Assembly (NCBI GenBank): GCA_018806915.1 | Contig: JAGKQI010000064.1 | Coordinates: 1,054,001-1,118,000, forward strand | Reading direction: 5' to 3' | DNA: 64,000 nt | DNA from: Phytophthora colocasiae | Lineage: Eukaryota; Oomycota; Peronosporomycetes; Peronosporales; Peronosporaceae | In this document: in pieces, positions 54,562 through 64,000 of the stretch | How the letters are laid out: every line of letters begins with the position of its first letter | Position numbering within the stretch: position 1 is the stretch's first letter | The notes under the pieces: generated by a model | The model's database searches: none | Seen by the model: the letters and a program-made list of their open reading frames with translations, nothing else | What the model was told of the DNA's origin: nothing | Translations under genes and position numbers: made by a program

Positions 54562-57500
54562 TTAGACTCTGGGGTGATCGTCTCCAGCCTGCATCGCCTG
54601 AAAACGGGCTCGTGCTCGTGCACTCTGGTTGAATTCGTAAAGTAATGCCCCACAGTTCAACTTCGATAACGGTAACCACTCAGTTTCATCGTAACCTTTC
54701 CACTTAATCAAATATTCGCGCAGGCGTCTGGACGTCCTGGTACGCTTGTTCCAGCGGGTATCCAGAATCTTCTCCACTTCATACTCGCCGTTTTCAATAT
54801 CAGGTTCCCAACTATCTTCTGGTAACAGGGCGGCGTCAAAATCATCATCTTCTGGAATCTGGAGCTCCACCGTGGGTCGTCTGGGGAACAGAGCCCTTGG
54901 CTTCAGACGGCTCACATGGACCCAGGGGTTCACGCGGTAGCCGGTATCTTCAACCTTGAGTCGTATTCTGAAATCGTCCAGCATCTCCTCGATCCTGAAG
55001 GGTCCGTGCCACATGTGTGCTAGTTTTCTGCTCAATCCCGTTTGTACCTTAGGGATGTAGAGCCATACAGCGTCGCCTATAGCGAAACCTGACTTCAGAC
55101 GCTCTGATAACTCATTCCACTTTCTGGTCTGTTCTTCAGACCGGTCACGCTTTGCCTTCTTCTGGAGATCTTCGGCACATGCCAGAGCATAGCTATAGTC
55201 TCGTTGCATCTTCCTTCTCCATTCGTACGCAGTTCGCTCCTGAGTCGTCGATGGCTTGGGTCCAAGCATAGCGGACACCGTCCCATTAGCATCCCAACCA
55301 TGTACCAGGTAGAAAGGCGTTTCCAGACGGGTGGCATCGAATGATGTGTTCAGGGCAAACATCAGACGTTCGGCGTGATCATCCCAGTCACTTTGATCAG
55401 CTTCAGAGATATATGCCTTAATCGCGCGCACCACAGTCTGTACTGATCTCTCTTGCTGGTCGTTGGCTTGAGGCCGGTATCCTAGAGTAGCTCGTTGTCT
55501 GCTACCCAAAAGTTCCCTGAAACACTTGAACACCTCACTCATAAAGCGAGGATCTTGATCATGACGAATCAGAGAGCTAGCACCAAAGTTTCTGAAAACG
55601 CGTTCCTCATAAGCCTCTGCTACATCCTGAGCAGTGGTGACACTCATTGGCTTGCACATTACGTATCCCGAAAACATATCCTGGAACAGCAAGAGAAATG
55701 TGTTTCCACGTGCTGATTTCGGCATGTGGGTCACAAAATCCATAGACACCACTTCAAATGGCCGGCTGGGCTCAATATTTCCAGGGGACGGTCCAGGATT
55801 TGGGGGTCGCCCCTTGCCACTGGCGCAGTCCACGCATTCCTTCACAAATCTCTCCACATCGGCATACATACCCAACCAGTAAAATTCCGAACTCAACTTC
55901 TCAAAGGTTCTCCTGATTCCTTGATGTCCACCTTGGTAGTCTTCATGAGCATAATGTAACAAGTCTGGATACAAGTCTCTGGGAACCACCAGTCTGAGTT
56001 CGTCAACATTGTCCCGGGGCCGCTCTCGAGTAGCGCGACTCAGGCGATATAGTACATCTCTAGAATCCAGAACGAAATCCTCAGCAACTCTGGCAAGCTT
56101 CCTGACTCGGGGTCGTGGTAAATCTCCCACGTCACCTTTCAGAAACTTCATGAGTTCAACCAAGTACGGGTCCTGACTCTGATGCGCCTTGATCCGTCGC
56201 CAGCGTTCTGCCTGGAACTCCAAAGGTCCCAAAGGTTCTCGTTCGCCATCACCCTCAGGCAGATTAGCGTCAGGCGGAGCTTGGGCACGGGTTACAGCAA
56301 TCAACACTCTGGCCGATCGAGGTAGGGGTGCGGATTCCGGATCAAAAACATTCTCAGACTCTGGTGACGCATTACGTTCTTCAGAGTCTGATATTTTTGA
56401 CTCTTGAGCTTCCATGTCCGGGGTTGAGCAAGGCTTCATCAGTCTCTCATGAACTTTGGATACCAGTCGCAGGTGCATAAGTTCATCCTCATCTTGTACT
56501 CGCCAAGCTTCCCCAAGAGTCAAAGTCTTCGAGGTCAGGTAATCCGCTGCTTGGTTAAACTCGCGCTTCACATGCACCAACTTCAGAGTCCGAAACTTGG
56601 TTTTCAGAGACTCAAATTCGGCCAACCTCCGTTGCAAGTTAGGCTGATTGCAGTTGATTAGTCCCTGAGCCTGTTGTATCGCGATGCGCGAATCTCCCAC
56701 AACCACCAACTCCTGTATTCCGTGGTCGAGTGCCATCTTCAGACCATAATTCAGGCCACAGTATTCCGAGCCATTCACCGTGACATCCGTCAGGGGAAAC
56801 CCTCGGGCTTCCAGAACGCTCCACCCCGGGAGTTCCCAGAGTATACACCCACAGCTTCCCAGACGAGTAGACGTCTTTGCGGCACCATCAAAACTCAGAA
56901 CATAACCCTGATAATCTGCTTCCAGCATTTCCACACTGATAGGAACTGGCGGCTTGACTCGCCCCTTGACTGGGATCAGATTTTCAGAGACTTCGTCCAG
57001 ATGCTCCCTGGGGGTAATGCCCGCACCGAGTATAGCTGGGAGTCCATCTTCGTCACGCTGTACCCGGCGGATCTCCAAGTTCCACTGCGACAACTTCATA
57101 CCCCACTTGACGTTTCTGCCGTCGGTGGAGTTCGATGTCAGCAACCATTTCAGGACAGAGTATCTGGTATAGACCACAATCACCGGACTTGACTTCACCA
57201 GAGCTCTGAAGTTTTCCAAAACTCTGAGGATCGCAATCACCTCTTTCTCAGCGATATGATACCTGAGTTCGGCATCGTTCAGGACACGACCCGTAAACCG
57301 GACTGGGTGTATTATTCCCTCATATTCTTGTCCCAAGACTGCTGAAGCAGCCCAAGGGTTCGCGTGCGGAATAACAACAAACGGTCTGGTTCGGTCTGGA
57401 TGTCTGAGTAGTGGAGTAGAGACTATCTTGCGTTTCAGAATCTCGAACGCCCTTTCTGCACGAGTCAGGTCTCGTCCAGCACGAATCTGCTCGTCCGTCA

Positions 57501-58986
57501 GCTCATAGAGGGTAGCAGCGATCACCGGTAAATCCTCAATAAACTTGTTGTAATAGTTGAGGCTTCCCATGAAACTCTGAACTCCCTTCAACGTAGACGG
57601 AAATGGCAGTTCTTCAACTCCTTTGACAATCTTAGGTGTTGCCCTCAGACCCTCGGCACTGATTTCGTGGGATAGGTACGGTATCGACAACTTCCCGAAC
57701 TCGCTCTTGGGCAAACTCACAGAAATGTTCCAATAGCGAAGCCTGAAAAGCAGGGCATTCAACTCGTCACATAATTGGTCCCAAGTCGGTGCTCCATGTG
57801 CGATGTCGTCGATGTATGAACTCCTCCCCAGGACTGGGCCCATGCATGTGGGGACGGGAATATTCCTCTGAAAGACGGTCATCTGACTTGTGAGGGTTGG
57901 CATCTCTGAAATCGGAGTATGGTTCTCAGAGTCTGAAAGATGCTTTTTAGAGTCCTGAGGCTGGAGTTGCAGAAATTCCAGAACCTCCGCATCAACTTCA
58001 GCTTCTTCTTCTGGTGACAGTCTCACGAATCCCCACAGGCAATTGTCTAACATAGCCCGATACACAAGAGGGGCGTTCTTCAGACCAAACGGCATCCTTA
58101 CCCACTGAAAATGCCCAAACAAGCAAATGAAAGCTGATATCAGTCGTGCGCGCTCCGTCATCCTGATCGCCCAGAAACCGCTAGCCATATCCAGGCTCAT
58201 GAACCACATGGCAGCCTCAAAACCAATTAAGAGATCGTCAATAAGAGGTAGAGGATAACGCGACAGTTGGATGAAGCCATTCACAATGCGATAGTCGATG
58301 CACATCCGTATGTCAATACCATTCTTCTTGAGAACGATCACAATAGGAGATGCCCACGGGGAGTTAGAGTACTCGATCAAACCAGTTTCTAGGAGTTTCT
58401 TTAGAAGCTCGTACACCTTCAGCATGAGATGAGGGGCGACGGATCTCGGACGCTGAGCTACCGGTTTGGCATCTCCCACATCCAGATCACAGACCACGCC
58501 CCTTGCCGGTGCGGGTGCTGCATTGCCACCCCCCAGGAATATTTTCCTGTGATACCTCAGAATATCACGCAGTTTCTTCTCCATTTCTGGGGTCGTCTTT
58601 CCTGGTTCTCCAACATCAGCGCTATCAATATCACACTCTGGTGTTAACTCTTCCAGCTCTGGTAGCATGACCAATTGATCGCGTAATTGGGCGAGGAGTT
58701 TCGTGCCTTCTCGCATATACACACCTGGCTCCAAGTCTAACTCTTCGCTCGAAACGTTCATACACCGCTCGTATTCCACTCGTAACTTTTCCATCGGCGT
58801 TCCAGGCATTCCCTGAATGGGGATATCCCAAGATTCATCCATTAAGTCGAAATCATCCGCGGGTAACTCAGGAGTCTGAGGATCCTCTAGGAGACACTCA
58901 GTTTTTGAGTCAAGGACATCATCGTCGAAAGCAACAGACGTGTCACCAGGGTCGGTAGGCGAAGTACTTTCAGAGAATGTTTCCAA
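54562..58986 (-). CDS. Intact 1,474-codon pol of copy B (RT, dead RNase H, second RNase H, integrase, chromodomain)
   Basis: One uninterrupted frame starting at METFSESTSP, 25 bases from the LTR end. Reverse transcriptase spans about residues 180-440, with FGLKNAP near 298 and the catalytic YIDD at 391-394. About 70 extra residues, acidic and Ser/Gln-rich, separate LDNCLWGF from YIDD. The first RNase H has lost two catalytic Asp: PHAN at 540-543 in place of TDAS, and YTRYS at 606-610 in place of TDH. A second RNase H follows with D700 (SFDGA), E741 (SEYCGL), D765 (GDSR) and D815 (QAADYL). Integrase has an HHCC finger (about 1010-1060) and D1083, D1143 and E1179, a DD35E spacing. Beside the Glu, ANDQQERS replaces the ANGQQERS of copy A. 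A chromodomain lies near 1400-1450. Gag and protease are absent. Confidence 0.9.
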   Translation of the reverse strand: METFSESTSPTDPGDTSVAFDDDVLDSKTECLLEDPQTPELPADDFDLMDESWDIPIQGMPGTPMEKLRVEYERCMNVSSEELDLEPGVYMREGTKLLAQLRDQLVMLPELEELTPECDIDSADVGEPGKTTPEMEKKLRDILRYHRKIFLGGGNAAPAPARGVVCDLDVGDAKPVAQRPRSVAPHLMLKVYELLKKLLETGLIEYSNSPWASPIVIVLKKNGIDIRMCIDYRIVNGFIQLSRYPLPLIDDLLIGFEAAMWFMSLDMASGFWAIRMTERARLISAFICLFGHFQWVRMPFGLKNAPLVYRAMLDNCLWGFVRLSPEEEAEVDAEVLEFLQLQPQDSKKHLSDSENHTPISEMPTLTSQMTVFQRNIPVPTCMGPVLGRSSYIDDIAHGAPTWDQLCDELNALLFRLRYWNISVSLPKSEFGKLSIPYLSHEISAEGLRATPKIVKGVEELPFPSTLKGVQSFMGSLNYYNKFIEDLPVIAATLYELTDEQIRAGRDLTRAERAFEILKRKIVSTPLLRHPDRTRPFVVIPHANPWAASAVLGQEYEGIIHPVRFTGRVLNDAELRYHIAEKEVIAILRVLENFRALVKSSPVIVVYTRYSVLKWLLTSNSTDGRNVKWGMKLSQWNLEIRRVQRDEDGLPAILGAGITPREHLDEVSENLIPVKGRVKPPVPISVEMLEADYQGYVLSFDGAAKTSTRLGSCGCILWELPGWSVLEARGFPLTDVTVNGSEYCGLNYGLKMALDHGIQELVVVGDSRIAIQQAQGLINCNQPNLQRRLAEFESLKTKFRTLKLVHVKREFNQAADYLTSKTLTLGEAWRVQDEDELMHLRLVSKVHERLMKPCSTPDMEAQESKISDSEERNASPESENVFDPESAPLPRSARVLIAVTRAQAPPDANLPEGDGEREPLGPLEFQAERWRRIKAHQSQDPYLVELMKFLKGDVGDLPRPRVRKLARVAEDFVLDSRDVLYRLSRATRERPRDNVDELRLVVPRDLYPDLLHYAHEDYQGGHQGIRRTFEKLSSEFYWLGMYADVERFVKECVDCASGKGRPPNPGPSPGNIEPSRPFEVVSMDFVTHMPKSARGNTFLLLFQDMFSGYVMCKPMSVTTAQDVAEAYEERVFRNFGASSLIRHDQDPRFMSEVFKCFRELLGSRQRATLGYRPQANDQQERSVQTVVRAIKAYISEADQSDWDDHAERLMFALNTSFDATRLETPFYLVHGWDANGTVSAMLGPKPSTTQERTAYEWRRKMQRDYSYALACAEDLQKKAKRDRSEEQTRKWNELSERLKSGFAIGDAVWLYIPKVQTGLSRKLAHMWHGPFRIEEMLDDFRIRLKVEDTGYRVNPWVHVSRLKPRALFPRRPTVELQIPEDDDFDAALLPEDSWEPDIENGEYEVEKILDTRWNKRTRTSRRLREYLIKWKGYDETEWLPLSKLNCGALLYEFNQSARARARFQAMQAGDDHPRV

Positions 58987-59010
58987 ATCTCTGGTATCTG
59001 TACTGATATC

Positions 59011-60698
59011 TGTCGCGAAGTCGGTGAAACTTTGGTCGCGGAGCAGGGGGCGTATAGTGAACCCTAGTTATACGACTACTGAAAAGGGGTTTTCAGAGCC
59101 GTACAACGGTAGGTTGGCGTGTGGTACCTTGCGGTATCCTCGTGGGTTCGTTGTCTTCGGAAATATGACCCTCGCCGGAGTCTGAGAATGTGTTGTGAAG
59201 AGAAGTTGGGGTTCCCTTGGAGTCTGGTGTCGGTATTCAGGAAATCCTTCCAGGAGCGTTCGGGAGTCGGGATCTCTGGGAACCAAGATGGTTTCCAGGA
59301 AGTCGGCGGTCGAAAAGAGGTTAATATACCAGAGAAAGGTCGGAATTCGGTGTCTGAATATCACAAATCCAGAACCGAGATACCTGACTTTCAGAGATAA
59401 ACAACCAATATACAGAGTTCGAAAATATACAAATATATACAGCCGTTCTTATTCTTTCTAGGCCCTTGAACGGTGGGCTAACACTCCAGGTCAACTAGGG
59501 ACTTACCACCAGACACCTGGTCTGTCTGGTATCCCTTTACGTTCGCGCACCACCCTCTAATATAGAGGGAAAATATAAACCAATACAATCGGCTATATAT
59601 AACAGTCTACCTTGCACTCTGAAAACGACTGTCTAGTTTCCAGAGCCTGTCCAAACGAGCAATATGAAATGGGCTACCGCTAGAGACAAAACAAACGACC
59701 CAACTAGGATATGGAATAGGCGGGTCCTTTCAGGTCTCTACGTTACCTGATCTCCACCTAAGGGGATTGAATTTGGTGGAGATCACACGACGTACGTGAT
59801 GACGCAGTGGCTTGAAAACCTCTCAAGCGGACTTGTGCAGTAGCAAGCAAATTGAACTCTGTTTATCGTTTATCTTCCTCATAACTATCATATATCTCTG
59901 GTAACTCTCTCCTTCTTGTCGTCTTTTGCGTCCTTTATGCAGTCAGTCTTCATATCTCAGGTACTCTTGGTCTCTGTATACATCTGGTACTTTGACTTGG
60001 TCTCAGTATGCAGTCGGTGCAGCCGATCTCGATGGGTTGACAGGTAGAGACGTCATTACGGGGGATGTGCAGGTCAGTAATCACTTGAATGCGTGACTTG
60101 AACTTGGGTTCACTTGGTTTCAGTATGGTCTTGAATCTTCGGTGGTTTCAGAGTCTGGTATCCTGGTTTTCAGAGTCTGATATCACTTGGTTTTTCAGAG
60201 TCTTGGTCACTCAGAGTTAGAGATACCAGAATCTTGAATACGAAACCAGAGTACGGAGCACTAATGCTTCAACGTACATGAAGATCTTGAGGGTTGCGCG
60301 GGTGCGCGGCGTCCGGCGCGCGATACTTGGTCTCTGCGGGTATATATTGTGAATCCTTGAACCATCCATCGTCGCGCTGGACGGTAACGGGATGAGGTCT
60401 CTCAGAGATACGTTCTTCTGAGAGACTTTCCGCCAGAACTTAGGCACTCATCGTCGGGGAAAGTCCGGTGACCAGACAGAGTGTAGTTGATCTTCAGAGT
60501 TGTGCACACTCTGAAGTACACTTCTGGTCCTTTGGGCCCCTTTACAGTCAGGCGAAGGTTTATCCACAATCTTCCACAGATGTCGCACGGGTGCGGCCGC
60601 GTCCCAAAGTCCCTTTCGCTTATAACCCATAGTATAACCAATCACATCGTAACGTAATATCCACCTGTCGCTCGAAAATCGGAATTAACATCATGTCA
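59011..60698 (-). repeat. Complete inverted LTR shared by copies B and C (1,688 bp)
   Basis: Reverse complement of the copy A LTRs, with the same terminal bases. To its left is B pol; to its right are the polypurine tract and antisense frame of copy C. Confidence 0.9.
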
Positions 60699-60753
60699 AC
60701 CGCCCCTCCTGGTCACGATCCATCAGTGCGGAACTTTCTCCAAGCTGTGTATC

Positions 60754-61665
60754 ATGGCCAGGCCTATCAAACATTCTGATAGACGGTTTTCAGAGCGTAG
60801 CGTAGCTGCAACTCTTTGCCAGTTGCCTGGTTTTCAGAGTCTCTGGTGTCCTGTCGCACAATCTGATTCTCTCAGACTCAGAAACTTGAATTTGACTTGC
60901 CTAACAGGCGATCATTTTCAAAACTCCGTCCTTTCGCTCATGACGGAGGAAACGAACGCTTCTCTGAGCTTAAACGCCCCACCGAGTGGGGCAGCAGGCG
61001 ACGCCACAGGCACTTGTCCTGCTTCGGCAACTGCCAATATATCGCAGGGTGGAGATGTTGGTTCAGCCACATCGCCAGGTGGCAGCCCTAGCGCCCCAGC
61101 CCATGCATCCAAACTTACCGACTCACAGGTCGATGGTCCGACTGAGGACCTCCCTGGTGATGACATGAACTCGGCCGGTGTTGGTGATCTCTCGCCACCA
61201 GTGGCTTCACGTGGGGAATCTCACTCTGAATTCTCTGAGGGAACTCCTGGTGTCTTCAGACCGCGAGCCTTTGGTGCTCCACGGCTTTTGTCCACAGAAG
61301 AGGTCGATCGGCTGTTTCGTCAGGGTCTGGTGACATCCACAGGGGATCAAGTCACGGCGTTGGGGGACTCTGATGTTCCCCAGAACTATGTCGCTCCCAG
61401 CGTGAAGCCAGAGGGACGTGCCTTTCTGGTGAGTACCCCCGCGCGAGCTGAAGACTTCAGAAGAGGGCGCCACATAGCGAATGCGTACGGTGGCCCCTGT
61501 GTACTCGTGGGTTACGAGGCACTTACTGATGAAGACCTCCGGGAGCTGGAGCGAGTGATTCCAAGCTTCGACCCCGCCGAAGTTGTGTCTCCGTGCGCCC
61601 AGACTCCAGACGTGCGTACTCTGGATGCTTTGACGTCGTCTGTGGATGTTCGCCGGGAACTGTGA
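60754..61665 (+). CDS. Antisense frame of copy C, first part (303 codons)
   Basis: Same length as in copy A and uninterrupted, ending at the conserved TGA (61663-61665). The Ser/Gly-rich first half is more variable between copies than the LLSTEEVDRLFRQGLV part. The same frame continues open to MKLMAAAH at 61729. No known domain. Confidence 0.7.
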   Translation: MARPIKHSDRRFSERSVAATLCQLPGFQSLWCPVAQSDSLRLRNLNLTCLTGDHFQNSVLSLMTEETNASLSLNAPPSGAAGDATGTCPASATANISQGGDVGSATSPGGSPSAPAHASKLTDSQVDGPTEDLPGDDMNSAGVGDLSPPVASRGESHSEFSEGTPGVFRPRAFGAPRLLSTEEVDRLFRQGLVTSTGDQVTALGDSDVPQNYVAPSVKPEGRAFLVSTPARAEDFRRGRHIANAYGGPCVLVGYEALTDEDLRELERVIPSFDPAEVVSPCAQTPDVRTLDALTSSVDVRREL

Positions 61666-61728
61666 TCTCTGGTTTCTCACGTCTCCCCCACCCGCCTTGC
61701 CGAGAAGGTCTTTCGGACGGCTGGATGC

Positions 61729-64000
61729 TTGAAACTCATGGCTGCTGCTCACCGCCGCCTTCGAGAACGTGTTGGTTCTCAGAACGGCGTCGCTCTGATT
61801 GATGCGGCCGCAGCGCGCTCCGAGTGTGAAGAAATCAAGCGCGAGTGGGTACTCCACTGCCAATACTGGAAACACGAGCTCAAGTGTGCCCAACAAGACG
61901 CCGGTGTGGTAGAAGAACGCATGGCTTCGGAGATTCAGGACCTCAAGGCTCATTACCAGGACCAAGTGGAAGCTCTGAAGTCGGACAAGGCAGTTCTGAA
62001 GTCCCAAGTCGCTGATCTTCAAGCACAGGTCTCGATTCTGAAGTCGCGTCCTGAGGTCAAGCCCACAGATCCGTGGGGGTTCTCAGAGTTCTTACAAGAG
62101 AATTCTGAAATCTCTGGTAATTGGGATCGGCTTCATGACCTTCTGGTGTCATACCAAGAGGACACCATCGTCCCTGATAACTGGACGACTATCATCAATG
62201 TGACAGCCTTGGACGCGCGAAAGAAGCCCGTTCCTGACTTCAAGAAACGGCTTTCTGAAGAACGAGCTCGTCAGGCTGCTGAGAAGGCCGCGAGGACCTC
62301 CAGAGTTCTGGATCTTACCCGTCCAAGTACTGAAACCTCAGAGTCCAAGAGCGAGAGCCCACGGTACCTGTCATATCCACCGAAGCCCCAGACTCTGAAA
62401 TCACCTCCGAAGCGACCGTTCAAGTGGGACTCCAAGAATTTGCAGCGTCGCCCGTCCGGACACAAGCCCGTTGAAGAGTCGGCGCTTCCGGCGAATGCAG
62501 ATTCTAAGATGACAAAGTCTGAGGTCCACAAGAGGCTCCCTGGTGACGTGGTCTGGAAGGAAGTTCGACCCGACCTCCGCCAAGCCCTGCTATCTGGGAT
62601 CAAGTATGATAAAGCCATGGAGTGGTTGGCGTCGGACAAAGCGGCTCACAGTCTCTTTAGCAGTCCGGTTCTCGTCCAGATGTTGGTGAGCCTGGTATTC
62701 TCTCGTCGCCTGGATTCTACTCTCTGGGCCAAGTACGTCCCTGAAGTGTATTACCAGATGGCCGACGAGATGGTGGATCGTCACATCTCAGCTGGTACCG
62801 AGCCTGCAGCCTGGGGTGATCTGGATGGTCACGTAAATTACCCAGAAAGTGATGTCGAGTCCACCGCCGACAACCACAAGGATGATCCGGATTACAAGGA
62901 TTCTGGTGTGATCGAGTCTGGAGACGAAGACGACGACGAGAGCTCTGATGATGGTGCGTCTGACGACAGCGATTCCGAGAGCGACAAGTCTGAAGACAAG
63001 AAGTCTCAAGACAAGAAGTCTGGGAGCAAGAAGTCTGGGGACAAGAAGTCCGGGAGCAAGAAGTCTGGAGACAAGAAGTCTGATGACCACCCGCGTCCTG
63101 GTTCCAAACGTCCCCGGGATTCTGATGACGACTCAGACTCTGATGATGGACCTATCATCCCCACCAAGAAGTCCAAGAGAAGTATCGCATCCGTAAAGGC
63201 CCACACCAGTCCTAAGTCCCGTCCGAAGTCCACCAGTGGAAGTGGATCGAAGCCCAAGAGTTCTTCTGGGAAGGCACGTAGTCTGGTATCCAAGCCCTAC
63301 AATTCTCTGACGGTCAAGGAGCTCCAGGTGGTGGAAACACCAGACTGTGAAGCATCCTCCTGGTTGTACTATGGTATCAGGGTACAACGAGTGAGCTCTA
63401 CCAAGACCACCACGGCCAGACATTGGGTTTTCCAGACTACGAGGTGCACAAGCACTCATGTGCCATCCTCAAGAAGCGCTGGGACTCTGAGCGGTACTGT
63501 GCAGTCCTCCGCAAGAAGCGTGCCCCTTGGAAAGTCATGTTCGACAACCGATTCTCAGAGTTTTACTTCCACAAGCGGGAAGAACTGGGGCCCATGGTGT
63601 TGGCTGACGTGGAAGACATCGTGCGCAGCATGAAGAAGCATGCTCAAGCCTTCTGGGAGCGTACGCATTGGGTGACCATGGATGTTGAGGCTGACGACAA
63701 GTCTGCGGAGCTTCACAAGTACCGGTCCATGCGTCGAGCCGCCATGATTCGTCAGCACAACGCCCTCATCCGAAAGGTCCTGGGGCACAAAGATTTCCCA
63801 GAGTCGCTGCTTTCAGAGCCTGGTATCTGGGTTGTCCCAGACAAGTCCTGCCCTTGGATCTGGCAAGATCCCAGAGTCGCAGAGCTGGGGGGGGGGGCCC
63901 AGTGTCTGAGTCTGGAGACGCAACTGGGTGACTTGGATGCGATTGAGCCTGCTCGGATGCAATGGGCCACGGTGAATGTGGACGAAGAGTGGCTCCAGTA
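61729..64000 (+). pseudogene. Antisense frame of copy C, second part, cut by the window end
   Basis: Begins MKLMAAAHRRLRERV. A six-base in-frame insertion follows (VGSQNGVAL versus VGYGVAL). The coiled coil, acidic region and KKSG repeats are intact. The same one-base deletion as in copy B occurs near 63415, after which the C-terminal domain continues in another frame. A G run at 63887-63897 is longer (11) than the equivalents in B (9) and A (5) and may add a further shift. The window ends before the stop. Confidence 0.8.

Larger units (their letters stand above)
49409..60698 (-). mobile_element. Copy B of the same family, inverted, gag deleted
   Basis: Minus orientation: 5' LTR 59011-60698, pol 54562-58986, antisense frames 50209-54176, polypurine tract 50154-50165, and a 3' LTR cut to 49409-50153. 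The region from leader to protease is missing, with the LTR joined directly to the start of pol. The 5' LTR also serves as the 3' LTR of copy C, as in a tandem formed by recombination. Confidence 0.85.

Overview
This 64 kb window reads as nuclear DNA of a plant-pathogenic oomycete, most likely Phytophthora or a close relative. The evidence is an RxLR-dEER effector with WY-type repeats, short GT-AG introns, oomycete initiator elements of the type TCATTYYNCAWTT just upstream of several genes, and a flood of oomycete-style transposons. I saw no confident RNA gene and no CRISPR.

Region 1 (1-4.4 kb) is the gene-like part: the 3' end of a coiled-coil protein with four TQT motifs, a large secreted RxLR effector (1054-2976), and, convergent with it, a five-exon TPR co-chaperone gene (3174-4239, minus).

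Region 2 (4.4-24.4 kb) is a small cluster of secreted zinc metalloprotease paralogs (5899-6780, 8415-9347, an interrupted copy at 10474-12288, and a truncated fourth copy at 24080-24360) colonised by transposons. These are a TA-target MITE (9521-10225), a related MITE exactly inside the third paralog (10595-11489), a TTAA-target element beginning at that gene's stop codon (12289-13224), a complete Tc1/mariner element (13299-14871), and a decayed chromodomain Ty3/Gypsy element bounded by 330-bp direct repeats (15061-23882) that holds a frameshifted hAT transposase.

Region 3 (24.4-32.2 kb) is a transposon graveyard: degenerate coding fragments, two near-perfect palindromes, a complete but frameshifted pogo-like element (27918-29889), and two LINE 3' ends pointing at each other around a decayed RxLR-like gene remnant.

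Region 4 (32.2-64 kb) holds three copies of one large Ty3/Gypsy family with 1.69-kb LTRs. Copy A is on the plus strand (32252-49408). Copy B is inverted (49409-60698) and copy C is inverted and cut by the window end. The family has an oversized gag, a pol with a reverse transcriptase insertion, a catalytically dead first RNase H followed by a second RNase H with a full set of catalytic residues, a DD35E integrase and a chromodomain. It also has a long reading frame of about 1,100 codons on the opposite strand between pol and the 3' LTR. In all three copies that antisense frame is split by one conserved in-frame TGA. A has a broken gag-pol but an intact antisense frame. B has an intact pol fused to its LTR by deletion of gag but a damaged antisense frame. 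The most interesting signals in the window lie in this family.
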